A stretch of 64,000 bases of DNA from Halapricum hydrolyticum (GTDB taxonomy: Archaea > Halobacteriota > Halobacteria > Halobacteriales > Haloarculaceae), in the NCBI GenBank assembly GCA_025517565.1, contig JAOPKD010000004.1:62001-126000 (forward strand), given 5' to 3'. The position numbers were made by a program, and so were the translations under genes. Under the pieces are notes generated by a model. The model did not search any database. It was not told the DNA's origin and saw only the letters and a program-made list of their open reading frames with translations. This document shows positions 53,619 through 63,239 of the stretch, in pieces (positions within the stretch are counted from its first letter, which is position 1; the number at the start of each line of letters is the position of its first letter).

Positions 53619-55310
53619 ATGAATAATCCATCGACGATCGTCATTGGGGGCGGCGCGACCGGCGTCGGGATCGCGCGCGACCTCGCGATGCGTGGCGTCG
53701 ACGTGACGCTCGTGGAGAAGGGGAACCTGACCCACGGGACGTCCGGCCGGATGCACGGGATGCTCCATAGCGGTGGCCGGTACGCCGTCACCGACCAGCA
53801 CAGCGCGGAAGACTGCATGACAGAGAACCGGATCCTCCGGGACATCGCCTCCCACTGCGTCGAGATGACCGGTGGGCTGTTCGTCCAGATGCCCGAGGAC
53901 GACGACGAGTACTTCCAGCAGAAACTGGAGGGGTGTCTGGAGTGTGATATCCCTGCCGAGGAACTGACCGCCGAGCAGGCCCTGGAGATGGAACCGTACC
54001 TCTCGGAGGACCTCGAACGGGCGATCTGGGTCCCCGACGGGGCGATCGACCCCTTCAGGCTCTGTGTCGCTAACGCCGTCAGTGCGGAGAACCACGGCGC
54101 ACGGATCGAGACCCACTCGGAAGTGACCGACCTCCTGGTCGAGGACGGCGAGGTCGTCGGCGTCGAGGTCGAGCACAAGTCCGGAGCGGGGAGTCGTGTC
54201 CACGGCAACGAGGGCGAGATCGAGGAGATCTACGCCGACCACGTCGTCAACGCCGCGGGGGCGTGGGCCGGGCAGATCGGCGCGATGGCCGACCTCGACG
54301 TCGAGGTCATCCCGGCGAAAGGCGTCATGACCATCATGAACGTCCGGCAGGTCGACATGGTGATCAACCGCTGCAAGCCGCGGGGCAACGCAGATATCAT
54401 CGTCCCCCACGAGACCACGGCCATCCTCGGGACGACCGACGAGGAGGTCGAAGACCCCGAGGACTTCCCCGAGGAGCAAGCGGAGGTCGACTTCCTCATC
54501 GAGGAGATGTCGAAGATGGCACCGATCCTCGAAGACGCCCGGACCCTGCGATCATACTGGGGCGTGCGACCGCTGTACGAACCGCCGGGGACCGGTACCG
54601 AGGAAACCGAACAGATCACGCGGAACTACTTCGTGCTCGATCACGACGAGCGAGACGGGACGCCCGGCCTGACGACCGTCGTCGGCGGGAAGTTCGTCAC
54701 CTACCGGAAGATGGCTGAGGACTGTGCCGACCACGTCTGTGACCTGCTGGGCGTCGACGCCGAGTGTCGGACGGCCGAGGAACCGCTCCCGGGCAGCGAG
54801 GACGACGCGGTGCTGAGCGATGCGATGGATCGCTACGGCCTGCGCTCGCCGGTTGCCCGTCGGAACAAGCAGCGACTCGGCAGCCGCTACGACGACGTGC
54901 TCTCTGGCGCGGACCCCAACCCCGTCGTCTGTGACTGCGAGGGCGTGACCCGCGCCGAGGTCCAGGACGCGATCGAAAGTGTGGGAACCGACCTCAACGC
55001 CGTCCGCCAGCGGACGCGGGCGTCGATGGGGACCTGCCAGGGCGGTACCTGTGCGTATCGACTGGCGGCCGAACTCCACCCCGAGTACGACGAGGAGACC
55101 GCCCGGGCCGCGCTCGAAGAGCTGTATCAGGAACGCTGGAAGGGCCAGCGCCACGCGCTCTGGGGCGAGCAACTCTCGCAGGCGACGCTCAACCACGCCG
55201 TGCACGCAAGTACCATGAACCGCGATCGCGATCCCACCGACGTCAGCGTCGACTTCGACGCGTTCGAGTCCCGGGCCGTCGCCGACGGAGGTGAGTCAGA
55301 TGGCGATTGA
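53619..55310 (+). CDS. glpA: Anaerobic glycerol-3-phosphate dehydrogenase subunit A
   Basis: 563 residues from [20 protein letters not shown] (the start at 53592 adds nine unlikely residues). FAD fold GGGATGVG, catalytic-site [20 protein letters not shown], and a C-terminal BFD-like [2Fe-2S] domain (VVCDCEGVT and GTCQGGTC). It oxidises glycerol-3-phosphate to dihydroxyacetone phosphate in the glycerol catabolic route that haloarchaea rely on. First gene of glpABC, overlapping glpB by 11 bp. Confidence 0.93.
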   Translation: MNNPSTIVIGGGATGVGIARDLAMRGVDVTLVEKGNLTHGTSGRMHGMLHSGGRYAVTDQHSAEDCMTENRILRDIASHCVEMTGGLFVQMPEDDDEYFQQKLEGCLECDIPAEELTAEQALEMEPYLSEDLERAIWVPDGAIDPFRLCVANAVSAENHGARIETHSEVTDLLVEDGEVVGVEVEHKSGAGSRVHGNEGEIEEIYADHVVNAAGAWAGQIGAMADLDVEVIPAKGVMTIMNVRQVDMVINRCKPRGNADIIVPHETTAILGTTDEEVEDPEDFPEEQAEVDFLIEEMSKMAPILEDARTLRSYWGVRPLYEPPGTGTEETEQITRNYFVLDHDERDGTPGLTTVVGGKFVTYRKMAEDCADHVCDLLGVDAECRTAEEPLPGSEDDAVLSDAMDRYGLRSPVARRNKQRLGSRYDDVLSGADPNPVVCDCEGVTRAEVQDAIESVGTDLNAVRQRTRASMGTCQGGTCAYRLAAELHPEYDEETARAALEELYQERWKGQRHALWGEQLSQATLNHAVHASTMNRDRDPTDVSVDFDAFESRAVADGGESDGD

Positions 55311-56562
55311 AGACGACGTGCTGGTGATCGGCGGCGGTATCGCCGGTCTCACGAGCGCCATCGCGGCCGCTGAGGCGGGCGCACGCACGCGTCTGGTCAC
55401 CTACAAGCAGAGCACGCTCGGGAACGCGAGCGGTCTCGTCGACGTACTGGGATACGCCCCGGGCGACGACGCGCCGCGTGCCGATCCGTACGACGCGATC
55501 GCGCAACTCCCCGCCGAGCATCCCTACAGCAAGGTCGGGGCCGACGCCGTCCGCGAAGGACTGGCGCTGTTCGACGACGCCGTCGGAGATGGCTATCTCG
55601 GGAGCCAGTCGGAGGCGAACGCGCTGGTGCCGACCCACGCCGGTTCGGTCAAACCGACGGCGCGATACCCGCGCTCGATCGCCCCGGGGCTCGCCAGCGA
55701 CGACCGGGACATGCTGCTTGTCGGCATCGACAGCGTCACCGGCTTCGACGCACCGATGGCCGCCGATCACCTTTCGGCCGTCGACGTGCCTTTCGACGTG
55801 CGCGGCGAGACCGTCCGCTTCCCGAAATCGTTCCCGCAAGACGCGGACGTGACCCGCTACGCCCGGGCGCTCGACCGCGACGAGTCGACCGACGCCGGAA
55901 CCGTCCGGGAGGTGCTTGCCGATCGCGTCGAGACCGTCCTTGAAGACGAGCGGCGCGTCGGCTTCACGGCGTTGCTGGGTGACGCCCGCCACGAGGCCGT
56001 CCGGACGGAGTTGCAGGACTGGCTCGGCGTCGACGTCTTCGAGGTACCCACCGGGCCGCCGAGCCTCCCGGGATTGCGGCTGGAAGACGCCCTCTACGAC
56101 GCGGCCGAGGACGCCGGGGTCCGGATCACGTCCGGCAACCCGATCGTCGACTACGACGCCGACGGTGGCCGGGTCGAACAGGTGCTCATGGACCGGATGG
56201 GTTCGGAGGTTGCCTACGAGGCCGAACAGTACGTGCTGGCGACCGGCGGCCCCGTCGGCGGCGGGATCGAGTCCGACCGAGACGTCGTCGAGGAACCGAT
56301 CTTCGGCCTGCCGGTCGAGCACCCCGGCGACCGCTACGAGTGGTTCGCGGACGACGTCTGGGGCGACCACGCGTACACGACCTTCGGCGTCGATGTCGAC
56401 GACGACCTGCGCCCGGTCGCGGACGAGGAGGTACAGTTCGAGAACCTTCGCGCCGCCGGCAACGTGATCGGCGGCTACGACTTCGCCACCGAGAAATCCG
56501 GCTGTGGCGTCTCGCTGGCCACAGGATACGTGGCCGGCAGTGAGGCAGGTGAGTTGACATGA
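55300..56562 (+). CDS. glpB: Anaerobic glycerol-3-phosphate dehydrogenase subunit B
   Basis: 420 residues from [20 protein letters not shown] second FAD/flavin-type nucleotide fold, with C-terminal [23 protein letters not shown]. GlpB links GlpA to the membrane subunit GlpC. Overlaps both neighbours (glpC by 4 bp, ATGA), so the three subunits are made in step. Confidence 0.92.
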   Translation: MAIEDDVLVIGGGIAGLTSAIAAAEAGARTRLVTYKQSTLGNASGLVDVLGYAPGDDAPRADPYDAIAQLPAEHPYSKVGADAVREGLALFDDAVGDGYLGSQSEANALVPTHAGSVKPTARYPRSIAPGLASDDRDMLLVGIDSVTGFDAPMAADHLSAVDVPFDVRGETVRFPKSFPQDADVTRYARALDRDESTDAGTVREVLADRVETVLEDERRVGFTALLGDARHEAVRTELQDWLGVDVFEVPTGPPSLPGLRLEDALYDAAEDAGVRITSGNPIVDYDADGGRVEQVLMDRMGSEVAYEAEQYVLATGGPVGGGIESDRDVVEEPIFGLPVEHPGDRYEWFADDVWGDHAYTTFGVDVDDDLRPVADEEVQFENLRAAGNVIGGYDFATEKSGCGVSLATGYVAGSEAGELT

Positions 56563-57884
56563 GCAAACCAGAGGAATCCGAGACGTTCGATCCCGTGGAC
56601 CTGTTCCCGGAAGCGACGGAGATGGACCTCCGCCCGGGAGTCGACAAGTGTGACAAGAACAGCAACTGCGAGACGGTCTGTCCGGTCGCGGAAGTCAACG
56701 AGGACTTCCCGGGACCGAAGTTCCAGGGGCCCGAACAGTGGCGACTCACCCGCAAGGGCGACCTGGAGTTCGACGAGTCGGTCGACAAGTGTCTGAACTG
56801 CATGCGGTGTGATACCGCCTGTACGAACGGCGTCCCGCTGGGGCAGATGCACAACGTCGCCCGGGCGAACTACGTCGACAACCAGATGAACCACGCTTCC
56901 CGGGAGTTCCTCCGCAACAAGATGCTGGCCAACTACGGCACGCTGGGGAAACTCGGGAGCATGATGCCCCGGATTTCGAACGCCGTCTTCGGGCTCGGGG
57001 CGACGCGCTGGCTGAACGAGAAGCTGCTCGGCTTCCCGAGCGAGCGCTCGTTCCCCGATTTCGCCACTCAGACCTTCCGGGGCTGGTGGAGCGACCGCGG
57101 CGGCGACGCCACCTCTGCCGAACGAGCCCGCGAAGCCCGCGAGGCGCGCGGCGAGGACGGTGAGGACAAGAAGGTCGCGTTCTTCCACGGCTGTTACGCC
57201 AACTACCACCAGACCGAGGTCGCCAAGTCGATGGTCCGGCTCTACGAGTCGCTGGGCTACGAGATCGCCGTGCCCGAACAGAGTTGCTGTGGCACGCCGA
57301 TGTTCGCGAACGGGATGCTCGAGGACGCCCGTGGTGTCGCCGAAGGCAACGTCGACACCTTCGGCTCGCTCGTCGAGGACGGCTACGACCTGATCGCGAC
57401 CTGCACCTCCTGTTCGATGGCCCTGCGCAAGGAGTACCCCGAACTGTTCGACATCGACGGCATCGAGGACGTCGCCTCGCACATGTTCGACGCGGTCGAG
57501 TACCTCCGGGTCAACGAGGATCTCGAAGCCGAACTCGAGGCCGCCGACGTCGACTTCCCGGCGATGACCTACCACGCCCCCTGTCACGGCGAGGTCATGG
57601 GCGTCGAGGGGATCATCACCGAACTCTTCGCGGACGTCGACGGCGTCGAACTCGATGACACGGGCGACGTCTGCTGTGGCCTGGCCGGCACGTACGGCTG
57701 GAAAGAGGAGAAGTACGACGACTCGATGGAGATCGGCGCGGAGATGTTCGAGGCCTTCGAGGAGGCCCCGGGCGAGGTCGCGCTGACCGAGTGTCCGATG
57801 TGCAGCGCCCAGATCGAACACGGCACCGGCTACGAGGTCAAACACCCGATGCAACTGCTCGAGACGGCGCTGGTCGAGTCCTGA
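56559..57884 (+). CDS. glpC: Anaerobic glycerol-3-phosphate dehydrogenase subunit C
   Basis: 441 residues. Two [4Fe-4S] motifs near the N-terminus (CDKNSNCETVCPV and CLNCMRCDTACTNG) and two heterodisulfide-reductase-type CCG boxes (EQSCCGTP and DVCCGLAG), with CTSC and CPMC. It passes electrons to menaquinone at the membrane. Converges on the NuoL-like gene with an inverted repeat between. Confidence 0.93.
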   Translation: MSKPEESETFDPVDLFPEATEMDLRPGVDKCDKNSNCETVCPVAEVNEDFPGPKFQGPEQWRLTRKGDLEFDESVDKCLNCMRCDTACTNGVPLGQMHNVARANYVDNQMNHASREFLRNKMLANYGTLGKLGSMMPRISNAVFGLGATRWLNEKLLGFPSERSFPDFATQTFRGWWSDRGGDATSAERAREAREARGEDGEDKKVAFFHGCYANYHQTEVAKSMVRLYESLGYEIAVPEQSCCGTPMFANGMLEDARGVAEGNVDTFGSLVEDGYDLIATCTSCSMALRKEYPELFDIDGIEDVASHMFDAVEYLRVNEDLEAELEAADVDFPAMTYHAPCHGEVMGVEGIITELFADVDGVELDDTGDVCCGLAGTYGWKEEKYDDSMEIGAEMFEAFEEAPGEVALTECPMCSAQIEHGTGYEVKHPMQLLETALVES

Positions 57885-57999
57885 CGCGTCGCCTGAACTT
57901 CGTGCAGCCACGCAGAACAGACGCCCATTCCGTTCGCCGGTGACGCAGCACCGACGCGCATTCCTTTCCCGGTGACGCTCGAACGAGTTCTCGTACGGA

Positions 58000-58052
58000 T
58001 TATTGTACCGCTTCGACCGCCCCGCGGTCGGTGCGGACGGGACGTACAATAA
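58000..58052. terminator. Inverted repeat between convergent glpC and nuoL-like genes
   Basis: TTATTGTAC (58000-58008) and GTACAATAA (58044-58052) are perfect 9-bp arms, with GACCGCC/GGTCGG-like pairing inside. Positioned 116 bp after glpC and 7 bp after the NuoL stop, it can serve as a two-way transcript end. Confidence 0.45.
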
Positions 58053-58058
58053 CCCGTC

Positions 58059-59960
58059 TCACAGAGCGACCAGCACGGCCAGGCCGGCGGCGAACGCGAG
58101 CGCGATCGCGGCGACGGTCGAGTTCGTGTGGCCGCGCTGCAGGCGCCGGCTCCGGGACGCGACCCACGCGTAGGCGCCGACCGACCGCAGATAGAGGTCG
58201 TCGAACCCGTAGCGTCGATCCAGGATCGACGTGACGAACGTCGGCGTGACGCCGGCGATCGCGGCCCGGTACCGGAAGCCGACCGCCCCGGCGACGAGAA
58301 CCGTGCCGGTCAACGCCAGCGTCGACGTCGTGACGACGTGGTCGACGAAACTCGACAGCGTGTAGGTCTCGACCGCGCGGGCCGGAACCGTCTCGGCCAG
58401 CGCCTGCGAGAACGACGGGACGGCAGCCCACGACCCGAGCGTCAGGACCGCCAGCACGAACAGCGGTACCGCCATCCGGATCGGAACCCGGCCGGCGTCT
58501 GTCGACGGCTCGCCCGTGAACACGAGGACGTAGATCCGCAGCGAGTAGACGACGGTGAGGACGGCCGTGACTGCCAGGACCGCCCCCGCAGCGACTTCGA
58601 TCGGACTGCCGTGCAGTCCGGTTCCCAGGATTAGCTCCTTCGTCCAGAAGCCGTTGAACCCGGGGACGCCGATCAGCGCCAGGATCCCGACCAGGAACGT
58701 CAGGTTCGTGACCGGCATCTGCTGGCGCGACCCGATGCCGCGGTGCTCGAACATGTCCACGTGCTTGTGGACACTCCCGCCGATCTCGTAGATCACCGCG
58801 CCGGCACCGAGGAACAGCAGTGCCTTGAACAGCGAGTGGCTCAGCAGGTGGGCGGTCGCCGGAACGAGTCCGTGCGTCAGCCCGAGCGCGGCGAAGACGT
58901 AGCCCAGTTGGCTGATCGTACAGTAGGCCAGCGCGCGCTTGAAGTCGTTCTCTCGGGTCGCAAGCACTGCCGCGAGGAACGCGGTGGCGGTCCCGACGGC
59001 CAGCACGAGCGTGTGCCACCACGCAACCGACTCGAACAGCGGTCGCGTGCGGGCGAGCAGGTAGATCCCGGCGTTGACCATGCAGGCCGCGTGGATGAGC
59101 GCGGTCGAGGTCGTCGGGGCCTCCATCGCGTCGGGCAACCAGACGTGCAGCGGGAACTGCGCGGACTTGCCGACGGCCGCGAGCACGAACAGGCCGCCGA
59201 CCCAGGCGAGCACCCACGTCGGAACGCCTCCGGCCTCGGCCAGCGCGATCGTCTCCTGCACGGAGAACGTCCCCGTGTGCGCGTACAGGACCGCGATCCC
59301 AGCGAGCAGCCCGACGTCACCGAAGCGCGTGACGACGAAGGCCTTCATCCCGGCGCGGGTCGAGGTCCGATCCCGGAGCCAAAAGGCGATCAGCCCCATC
59401 GAGCAGAGGCCCAGCACCTCCCAGAAGGCGTACAGCGCCACCAGCGAGTCGCTGAGACCGAACCCGATCATCCCGCCGACGAACAACAGCGTCAGCGCGT
59501 AGTAGCGAGTCAGCCCGTCCTCGCGCTCCATGAACCGCGTCGAGAACAGGAGGACGAGCGCCCCCACGACGCCCGCGATGGCGGCCATCGTGACGCCCAG
59601 AATGTCCAGATACAGCCCGAAGGAGACGTCGACGGCGGCCGCCCAGGAGACGCTGTAGTGGACGGATTCGCTCCCCGTCGCCTCCAGCGCCTGTGGGACC
59701 AGCGCGAGGGTCAACACGCCGGTGAGCGTGCCGACCAGCGTCGCGAACCAGGCCCGCGCGCGGTCGCCGGCGCGCGCTGTGACCGGCACGAGCGCCGCAC
59801 CGACCAGCGGCGCGATGATCGCGGCCAGCGCGAGTACCGCGGGCGTCGCGAGACCGCTCCCCTCGACTCCCACGCCGACGGCTCCGAGCAGGACGCCGGC
59901 AGCGACGAGTCCCGGCAACGCCGCGGTCGTGTTCTCGACCGTGACGTTCGAGGTCACCAT
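58059..59960 (-). CDS. NuoL-like proton-translocating membrane subunit
   Basis: 633 residues, about sixteen helices. The antiporter-type core keeps the key glutamate in YAFWEVLGLCS and the channel lysine in VGKSAQFPLHVWLPDAMEAPTTSTALIHAA. The C-terminal part (DRRYGFDDLYLRSVG and a final helix) matches NuoL rather than NuoM or NuoN. Last gene of the minus-strand operon; overlaps the NuoK-like gene by 7 bp. In this context it probably belongs to a group 4 hydrogenase or a related membrane complex that couples electron flow to ion pumping. Confidence 0.88.
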   Translation of the reverse strand: MVTSNVTVENTTAALPGLVAAGVLLGAVGVGVEGSGLATPAVLALAAIIAPLVGAALVPVTARAGDRARAWFATLVGTLTGVLTLALVPQALEATGSESVHYSVSWAAAVDVSFGLYLDILGVTMAAIAGVVGALVLLFSTRFMEREDGLTRYYALTLLFVGGMIGFGLSDSLVALYAFWEVLGLCSMGLIAFWLRDRTSTRAGMKAFVVTRFGDVGLLAGIAVLYAHTGTFSVQETIALAEAGGVPTWVLAWVGGLFVLAAVGKSAQFPLHVWLPDAMEAPTTSTALIHAACMVNAGIYLLARTRPLFESVAWWHTLVLAVGTATAFLAAVLATRENDFKRALAYCTISQLGYVFAALGLTHGLVPATAHLLSHSLFKALLFLGAGAVIYEIGGSVHKHVDMFEHRGIGSRQQMPVTNLTFLVGILALIGVPGFNGFWTKELILGTGLHGSPIEVAAGAVLAVTAVLTVVYSLRIYVLVFTGEPSTDAGRVPIRMAVPLFVLAVLTLGSWAAVPSFSQALAETVPARAVETYTLSSFVDHVVTTSTLALTGTVLVAGAVGFRYRAAIAGVTPTFVTSILDRRYGFDDLYLRSVGAYAWVASRSRRLQRGHTNSTVAAIALAFAAGLAVLVAL

Positions 59961-60232
59961 GACATCGCCCCCATTGCGTCGAGATCGAGCGTGTCGTACT
60001 GGCGATACACCGCGACGGCCATGGCCATCACGACGGCGACGACGATCGCGTCGACGAGGATCAGCAGGACGACGATCCCCTGGCTCGCCGCGTCGGTCGC
60101 GGCGAAGATCACCAGCGCTGCCTTCGAAGTGAGTTCGATGCCGACGAGCGTCTTCAGCAGGTTTCTGCCGGCCAGGACGCCGACGAATCCAACAGCCAGC
60201 ATCGCCAGTGCTGCACCCAGTGGGACTGTCAT
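59954..60232 (-). CDS. NuoK-like membrane subunit
   Basis: 92 residues from MTVPLGAALAML at 60232, three helices. Conserved glutamate in TLVGIELTSKAALVIFA and a VLLILVDAIVVAVVMA third helix where complex I has an acidic residue. Equivalent to NuoK, MrpC or HyfE-type small subunits. Overlaps both neighbours. Confidence 0.85.
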   Translation of the reverse strand: MTVPLGAALAMLAVGFVGVLAGRNLLKTLVGIELTSKAALVIFAATDAASQGIVVLLILVDAIVVAVVMAMAVAVYRQYDTLDLDAMGAMSW

Positions 60233-60783
60233 GCTATCTCCTCCGTTTCGACTGCGCCTGATTCCGCCGCTTCGGAGGCCTCGCCGGGAGCCCGCTCGCT
60301 CTCCGGCGGTGCGAGCGGCGTCGTGAGCCGCGAGATCGCCAGCACGCCGACGAACACGAGGACGGTCACCAGCAGCACGTCCAGCGGATGGGCCGCCCAG
60401 AACCACTCGACGAACGGCTCGGTGGCTGCTGTCGACTCCGCCAGCGTGATCGTTGAGAGCCCCTGCCAGGCGAGCCCCAGCGCGGCGAGGAAGACCGCCC
60501 CCGCGCCGCCAGCCAGGACGGCGGTTCGTCCCCGGACGTACCCGACGTGGTCGTCGTCGGTCATGCTGATCACCAGCAGGAAGAGGATCGAGACCAGCCC
60601 CCCGGCGACGGTCGCCTCGAAGACCGCGGCGTAGGCCATCCCCTCGACGAACAGGAACGCTGCCAGCGCGAGACTCGACAGCGCCAGCGCGGAGACGACC
60701 CGGATCATGTCTCGAAGCCCGACGGCCGCAACCGCGAAGACGAGCATCGCCGCGAGTGCGGCGATGCCGACTGTCGAGGTCAC
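60229..60783 (-). CDS. NuoJ-like membrane subunit
   Basis: 184 residues, five hydrophobic segments. The pattern ALALSSLALAAFLFVEGMAYAAVFEATVAGGLVSILFLLV is typical of NuoJ with its pi-bulge helix 3 region. A charged C-terminal tail (PPESERAPGEASEAAESG) is haloarchaeal. Between NuoN-like and NuoK-like genes with 4-bp overlaps on both sides. Confidence 0.83.
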   Translation of the reverse strand: MTSTVGIAALAAMLVFAVAAVGLRDMIRVVSALALSSLALAAFLFVEGMAYAAVFEATVAGGLVSILFLLVISMTDDDHVGYVRGRTAVLAGGAGAVFLAALGLAWQGLSTITLAESTAATEPFVEWFWAAHPLDVLLVTVLVFVGVLAISRLTTPLAPPESERAPGEASEAAESGAVETEEIA

Positions 60784-62279
60784 GAACCCACCCCCGTTAG
60801 CGCGTCAGCCATCGCCTCCGCGGCCGGATGGACGATCTCGAAGCCGGACATCGGCACGAGCCCGACGACGATCGTCAGCGTCGTAACCGCGACCAGCGGG
60901 ACCGCGATTGCTCGTGGCGAGGGTCCCAACGTCGCCAGCGACTCGTCGCCGCTCGCGAACAGACTCCGGAGCAACGGCAGGTAATAGCCCAGCGAGAGAA
61001 AGGAGTTGGCGACGACGACGAGCGCGAGCACGATCCCGGCCGTGCCGGCGACCTCGGCGCTCGCGACGACGATGAACAGCTTTCCCCAGAAGCCCGCAAG
61101 CGGCGGGACGCCGGCGAGCGCGAGGACGCCGACGACGAGCGCGCCGGCCGCGATCGGCATCCGGTAGCCGACCCCCGCGAGTGAGTCCATCGTCCCGGGA
61201 TTGTCCGGGTCCGCCCGGCGCAACCGATAGAGGATCGCGCCGACGGCCAGGAACGCCCCGCCCTTCATCAGGGCGTTCGCCAGGATATGGAAGAAGGCCC
61301 CGTCGAAGGCCAGCACACCGCCGCCGTAGAGGCCCACGCCGAGGCCGACGACGATATAGCCGATGTGGGGGATACTCGAATAGGCGAGCAACCGCTTGAG
61401 TTCGCGCTGGCGCAGCGCCAGCAGGTTGCCGACGGTCATCGTCACGACCCCGAATCCGACCAGCAGGAGGCCGCTGGGGATCGACCCGGGGAAGACGGCC
61501 AGGCACTTGACGATTGCAACGAGCGCTGCGGGCGTCGCGACCCCCGCCAGCAGTGCGCTGACGGCCGCCGGTGCCTCGGTGTAGGCGTCGGGCAACCAGG
61601 CGTGCAACGGGACGATCGCGGCCTTGACGCCGAACCCGACGACTAACAATAGCACGGCGACTGCGAGCGGATCGACGAGCTGACCCTCCGCGGCGACGAG
61701 TGCCGGACCCAGCGCGTCGAACGCGAGGACGCCACCGCTCTGAGCGTAGACCAGCGAGATGCCGACGATCGCGAGCACGGAGCCGACGACGTTCATGATC
61801 AGATACCGGGTGCCGGCGGCGACCGCTCGTTCTCGTCCGAGTCTGAACGGGACCAGCGCGTAGCTCGCGACGGCCAGCAGCTCGAAACTGAGATAGAGCG
61901 TGAACATGTCGGCGGCGAAGCCGATCCCGACGACGCCGGCGACGAGCGCGACCACGAGCGGGTAGTAGGTCTCCTGGCCAGCGTCGAGAAACCGGACGGA
62001 CGCGACACACACGAGGGCCCCGACGAACGTGGCGATCCCGGCCACGAGCACGCCCAGGTGTGTGACTACCACCGCGCCCTCGCTGCCCAGCACCGACGCC
62101 GTCCTCGGCAGTGAGCCGGTCGCCAGTACGGCAGTCGTGGCGAACGCGACGACGCAGACCAGCGACGCGACCCAGCCGGCGACCGTCTCCTGATCCGGCG
62201 CGGCCGCCACGACGTACGTTAGCAACACACCGACGAGCAGCACACCTAGCGGGCCGACGGCCAGCGGACTCGCGGTCAT
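60780..62279 (-). CDS. NuoN/M-like proton-translocating membrane subunit
   Basis: 499 residues, fourteen helices. Antiporter-fold motifs: glutamate in LYLSFELLAVASYALVPF and lysine in GFGVKAAIVPLHAWLPDAYTEAPAAVSALLAG. Second ion-pumping subunit of the operon. It is separated from the ferredoxin gene by the plus-strand hycI-like gene, so transcription here may either run through or restart. Confidence 0.87.
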   Translation of the reverse strand: MTASPLAVGPLGVLLVGVLLTYVVAAAPDQETVAGWVASLVCVVAFATTAVLATGSLPRTASVLGSEGAVVVTHLGVLVAGIATFVGALVCVASVRFLDAGQETYYPLVVALVAGVVGIGFAADMFTLYLSFELLAVASYALVPFRLGRERAVAAGTRYLIMNVVGSVLAIVGISLVYAQSGGVLAFDALGPALVAAEGQLVDPLAVAVLLLVVGFGVKAAIVPLHAWLPDAYTEAPAAVSALLAGVATPAALVAIVKCLAVFPGSIPSGLLLVGFGVVTMTVGNLLALRQRELKRLLAYSSIPHIGYIVVGLGVGLYGGGVLAFDGAFFHILANALMKGGAFLAVGAILYRLRRADPDNPGTMDSLAGVGYRMPIAAGALVVGVLALAGVPPLAGFWGKLFIVVASAEVAGTAGIVLALVVVANSFLSLGYYLPLLRSLFASGDESLATLGPSPRAIAVPLVAVTTLTIVVGLVPMSGFEIVHPAAEAMADALTGVGS

Positions 62280-62360
62280 GTCCTCACCTCCTGACTAACA
62301 CCAGCGTGGCCCATCGAGCGTCTCGGCGCAGCCGATCTCCGGACGCAAAGTGTTTTGCAC

Positions 62361-62846
62361 GTGAACGTCGTGTCCCGAGACGTGTTCGAACAGCTCTCGC
62401 GTGTCGAGACCGACCGCGTCGCCGTCGTCGGGATGGGTGCCGAGGGCCGCGGCGACGACGCCGCCGGTCTCGAAGTGGCGCGACGACTCGATTCGACCCA
62501 GGGCCTGCACGCGATCGAGGGCGGCGTCGCGCCCGAGAACTTCACCGGCGTCGTCCGGGACTTCGAGCCGACGCTGGTCGTGCTGGTCGACGCCATCGAG
62601 TTCGGGGGTGAACCCGGCGACGTGGCGGTGATCGACTCCGACGACCTCCGGTCGGGATCGGTGTCCTCGCACACGCCGACGCCGTCGATGCTCCTCACGT
62701 ACCTCGAACGCGAGACCGGCGGGACCGCCGTCCTGGTTGGCATCCAGCCGGCGACGATCGACCCCGGCGACTCGGTGTCACCCGCCGTCGAAACGGCCAT
62801 CGAGGAGACCGTCGCCGTCATCGAACGTCTGTGTGCCGTCGAGTGA
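62361..62846 (+). CDS. hycI: Hydrogenase maturation protease (HycI type)
   Basis: 161 residues from a GTG at 62361; a TTG two codons before and a GTG three codons after are also possible. Peptidase M52 pattern: VAVVGMGAEGRGDDAAG (nickel-binding D), GGVAPENFTGVVRDFEP, VVLVDAIEFGGEPGDVAVI (second D) and a histidine in SSHTPTPSM, then GIQPATIDPGDSVSPAVE. The GIQP-x-SP end is specific to proteases that trim the C-terminus of group 4 (Hyc/Ech) hydrogenase large subunits after nickel insertion. Opposite strand to the nuo-like genes. Its presence argues the complex is a [NiFe] hydrogenase. Confidence 0.85.
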   Translation: MNVVSRDVFEQLSRVETDRVAVVGMGAEGRGDDAAGLEVARRLDSTQGLHAIEGGVAPENFTGVVRDFEPTLVVLVDAIEFGGEPGDVAVIDSDDLRSGSVSSHTPTPSMLLTYLERETGGTAVLVGIQPATIDPGDSVSPAVETAIEETVAVIERLCAVE

Positions 62847-62882
62847 CTGCATCGTATCGTAGCGTGATTGTCTCTCATTGTA

Positions 62883-63239
62883 TCACCTTTCGAACGTATG
62901 TGTCGTCTCGAACGACGCGGGGTCCGAACTCGCGAGATCGTACTCTTCGGACATGGTGATCACGTCTGTGGGACAGGACTCGCCACACTGGCCACAGAAC
63001 ATGCACGCCGATTCGTCGTAGCGCCAGGAAATCTCCGAGCCGTCGGCCTCGACGACGATCGCGTCGGCCGCACAGTGGCGTTCGCACATGCCACAGCCCG
63101 TGCAGCCGTCCGGGTCGAACGCGACCCGCCCGCGGAACCGGTCTGGCATCGACCGGGACTGCTCCGGGTAGCGGATCGTCGCACTGTCCTTGCCGAGTGT
63201 CTTGAGCGCTTCCGGAACGAGTTTGCCAGGTAATCTCAT
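62883..63239 (-). CDS. Two-[4Fe-4S] ferredoxin-like subunit (EchF/HyfH type)
   Basis: 118 residues from MRLPGKLVPEALKTLG at 63239. KDSATIRYPE...PDRFRGRV and then CTGCGMCERHC and CMFCGQCGESCP carry two [4Fe-4S] clusters. One motif departs from the usual final CP (ERHCAAD). The P-T-x-x-YP...FRG lead-in is typical of group 4 hydrogenase ferredoxin subunits (EchF, MbhN, HyfH), shorter than NuoI. Overlaps the NuoH-like gene by 4 bp. Confidence 0.87.
   Translation of the reverse strand: MRLPGKLVPEALKTLGKDSATIRYPEQSRSMPDRFRGRVAFDPDGCTGCGMCERHCAADAIVVEADGSEISWRYDESACMFCGQCGESCPTDVITMSEEYDLASSDPASFETTHTFER

Noticed and set aside
58743..60326. 527-codon plus-strand open frame
   Set aside because: Antisense to the NuoL/K/J-like genes; arginine, glutamine and histidine-rich with no motif.
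58059..62279. Calling these genes standard complex I (nuo)
   Set aside because: The maturation protease and the short two-cluster ferredoxin fit a hydrogenase better. Without the catalytic subunits, I left gene symbols empty.
62276..62878. 200-codon minus-strand open frame opposite hycI
   Set aside because: It would make the operon continuous, but the plus frame has full M52 peptidase motifs and the minus frame has none.
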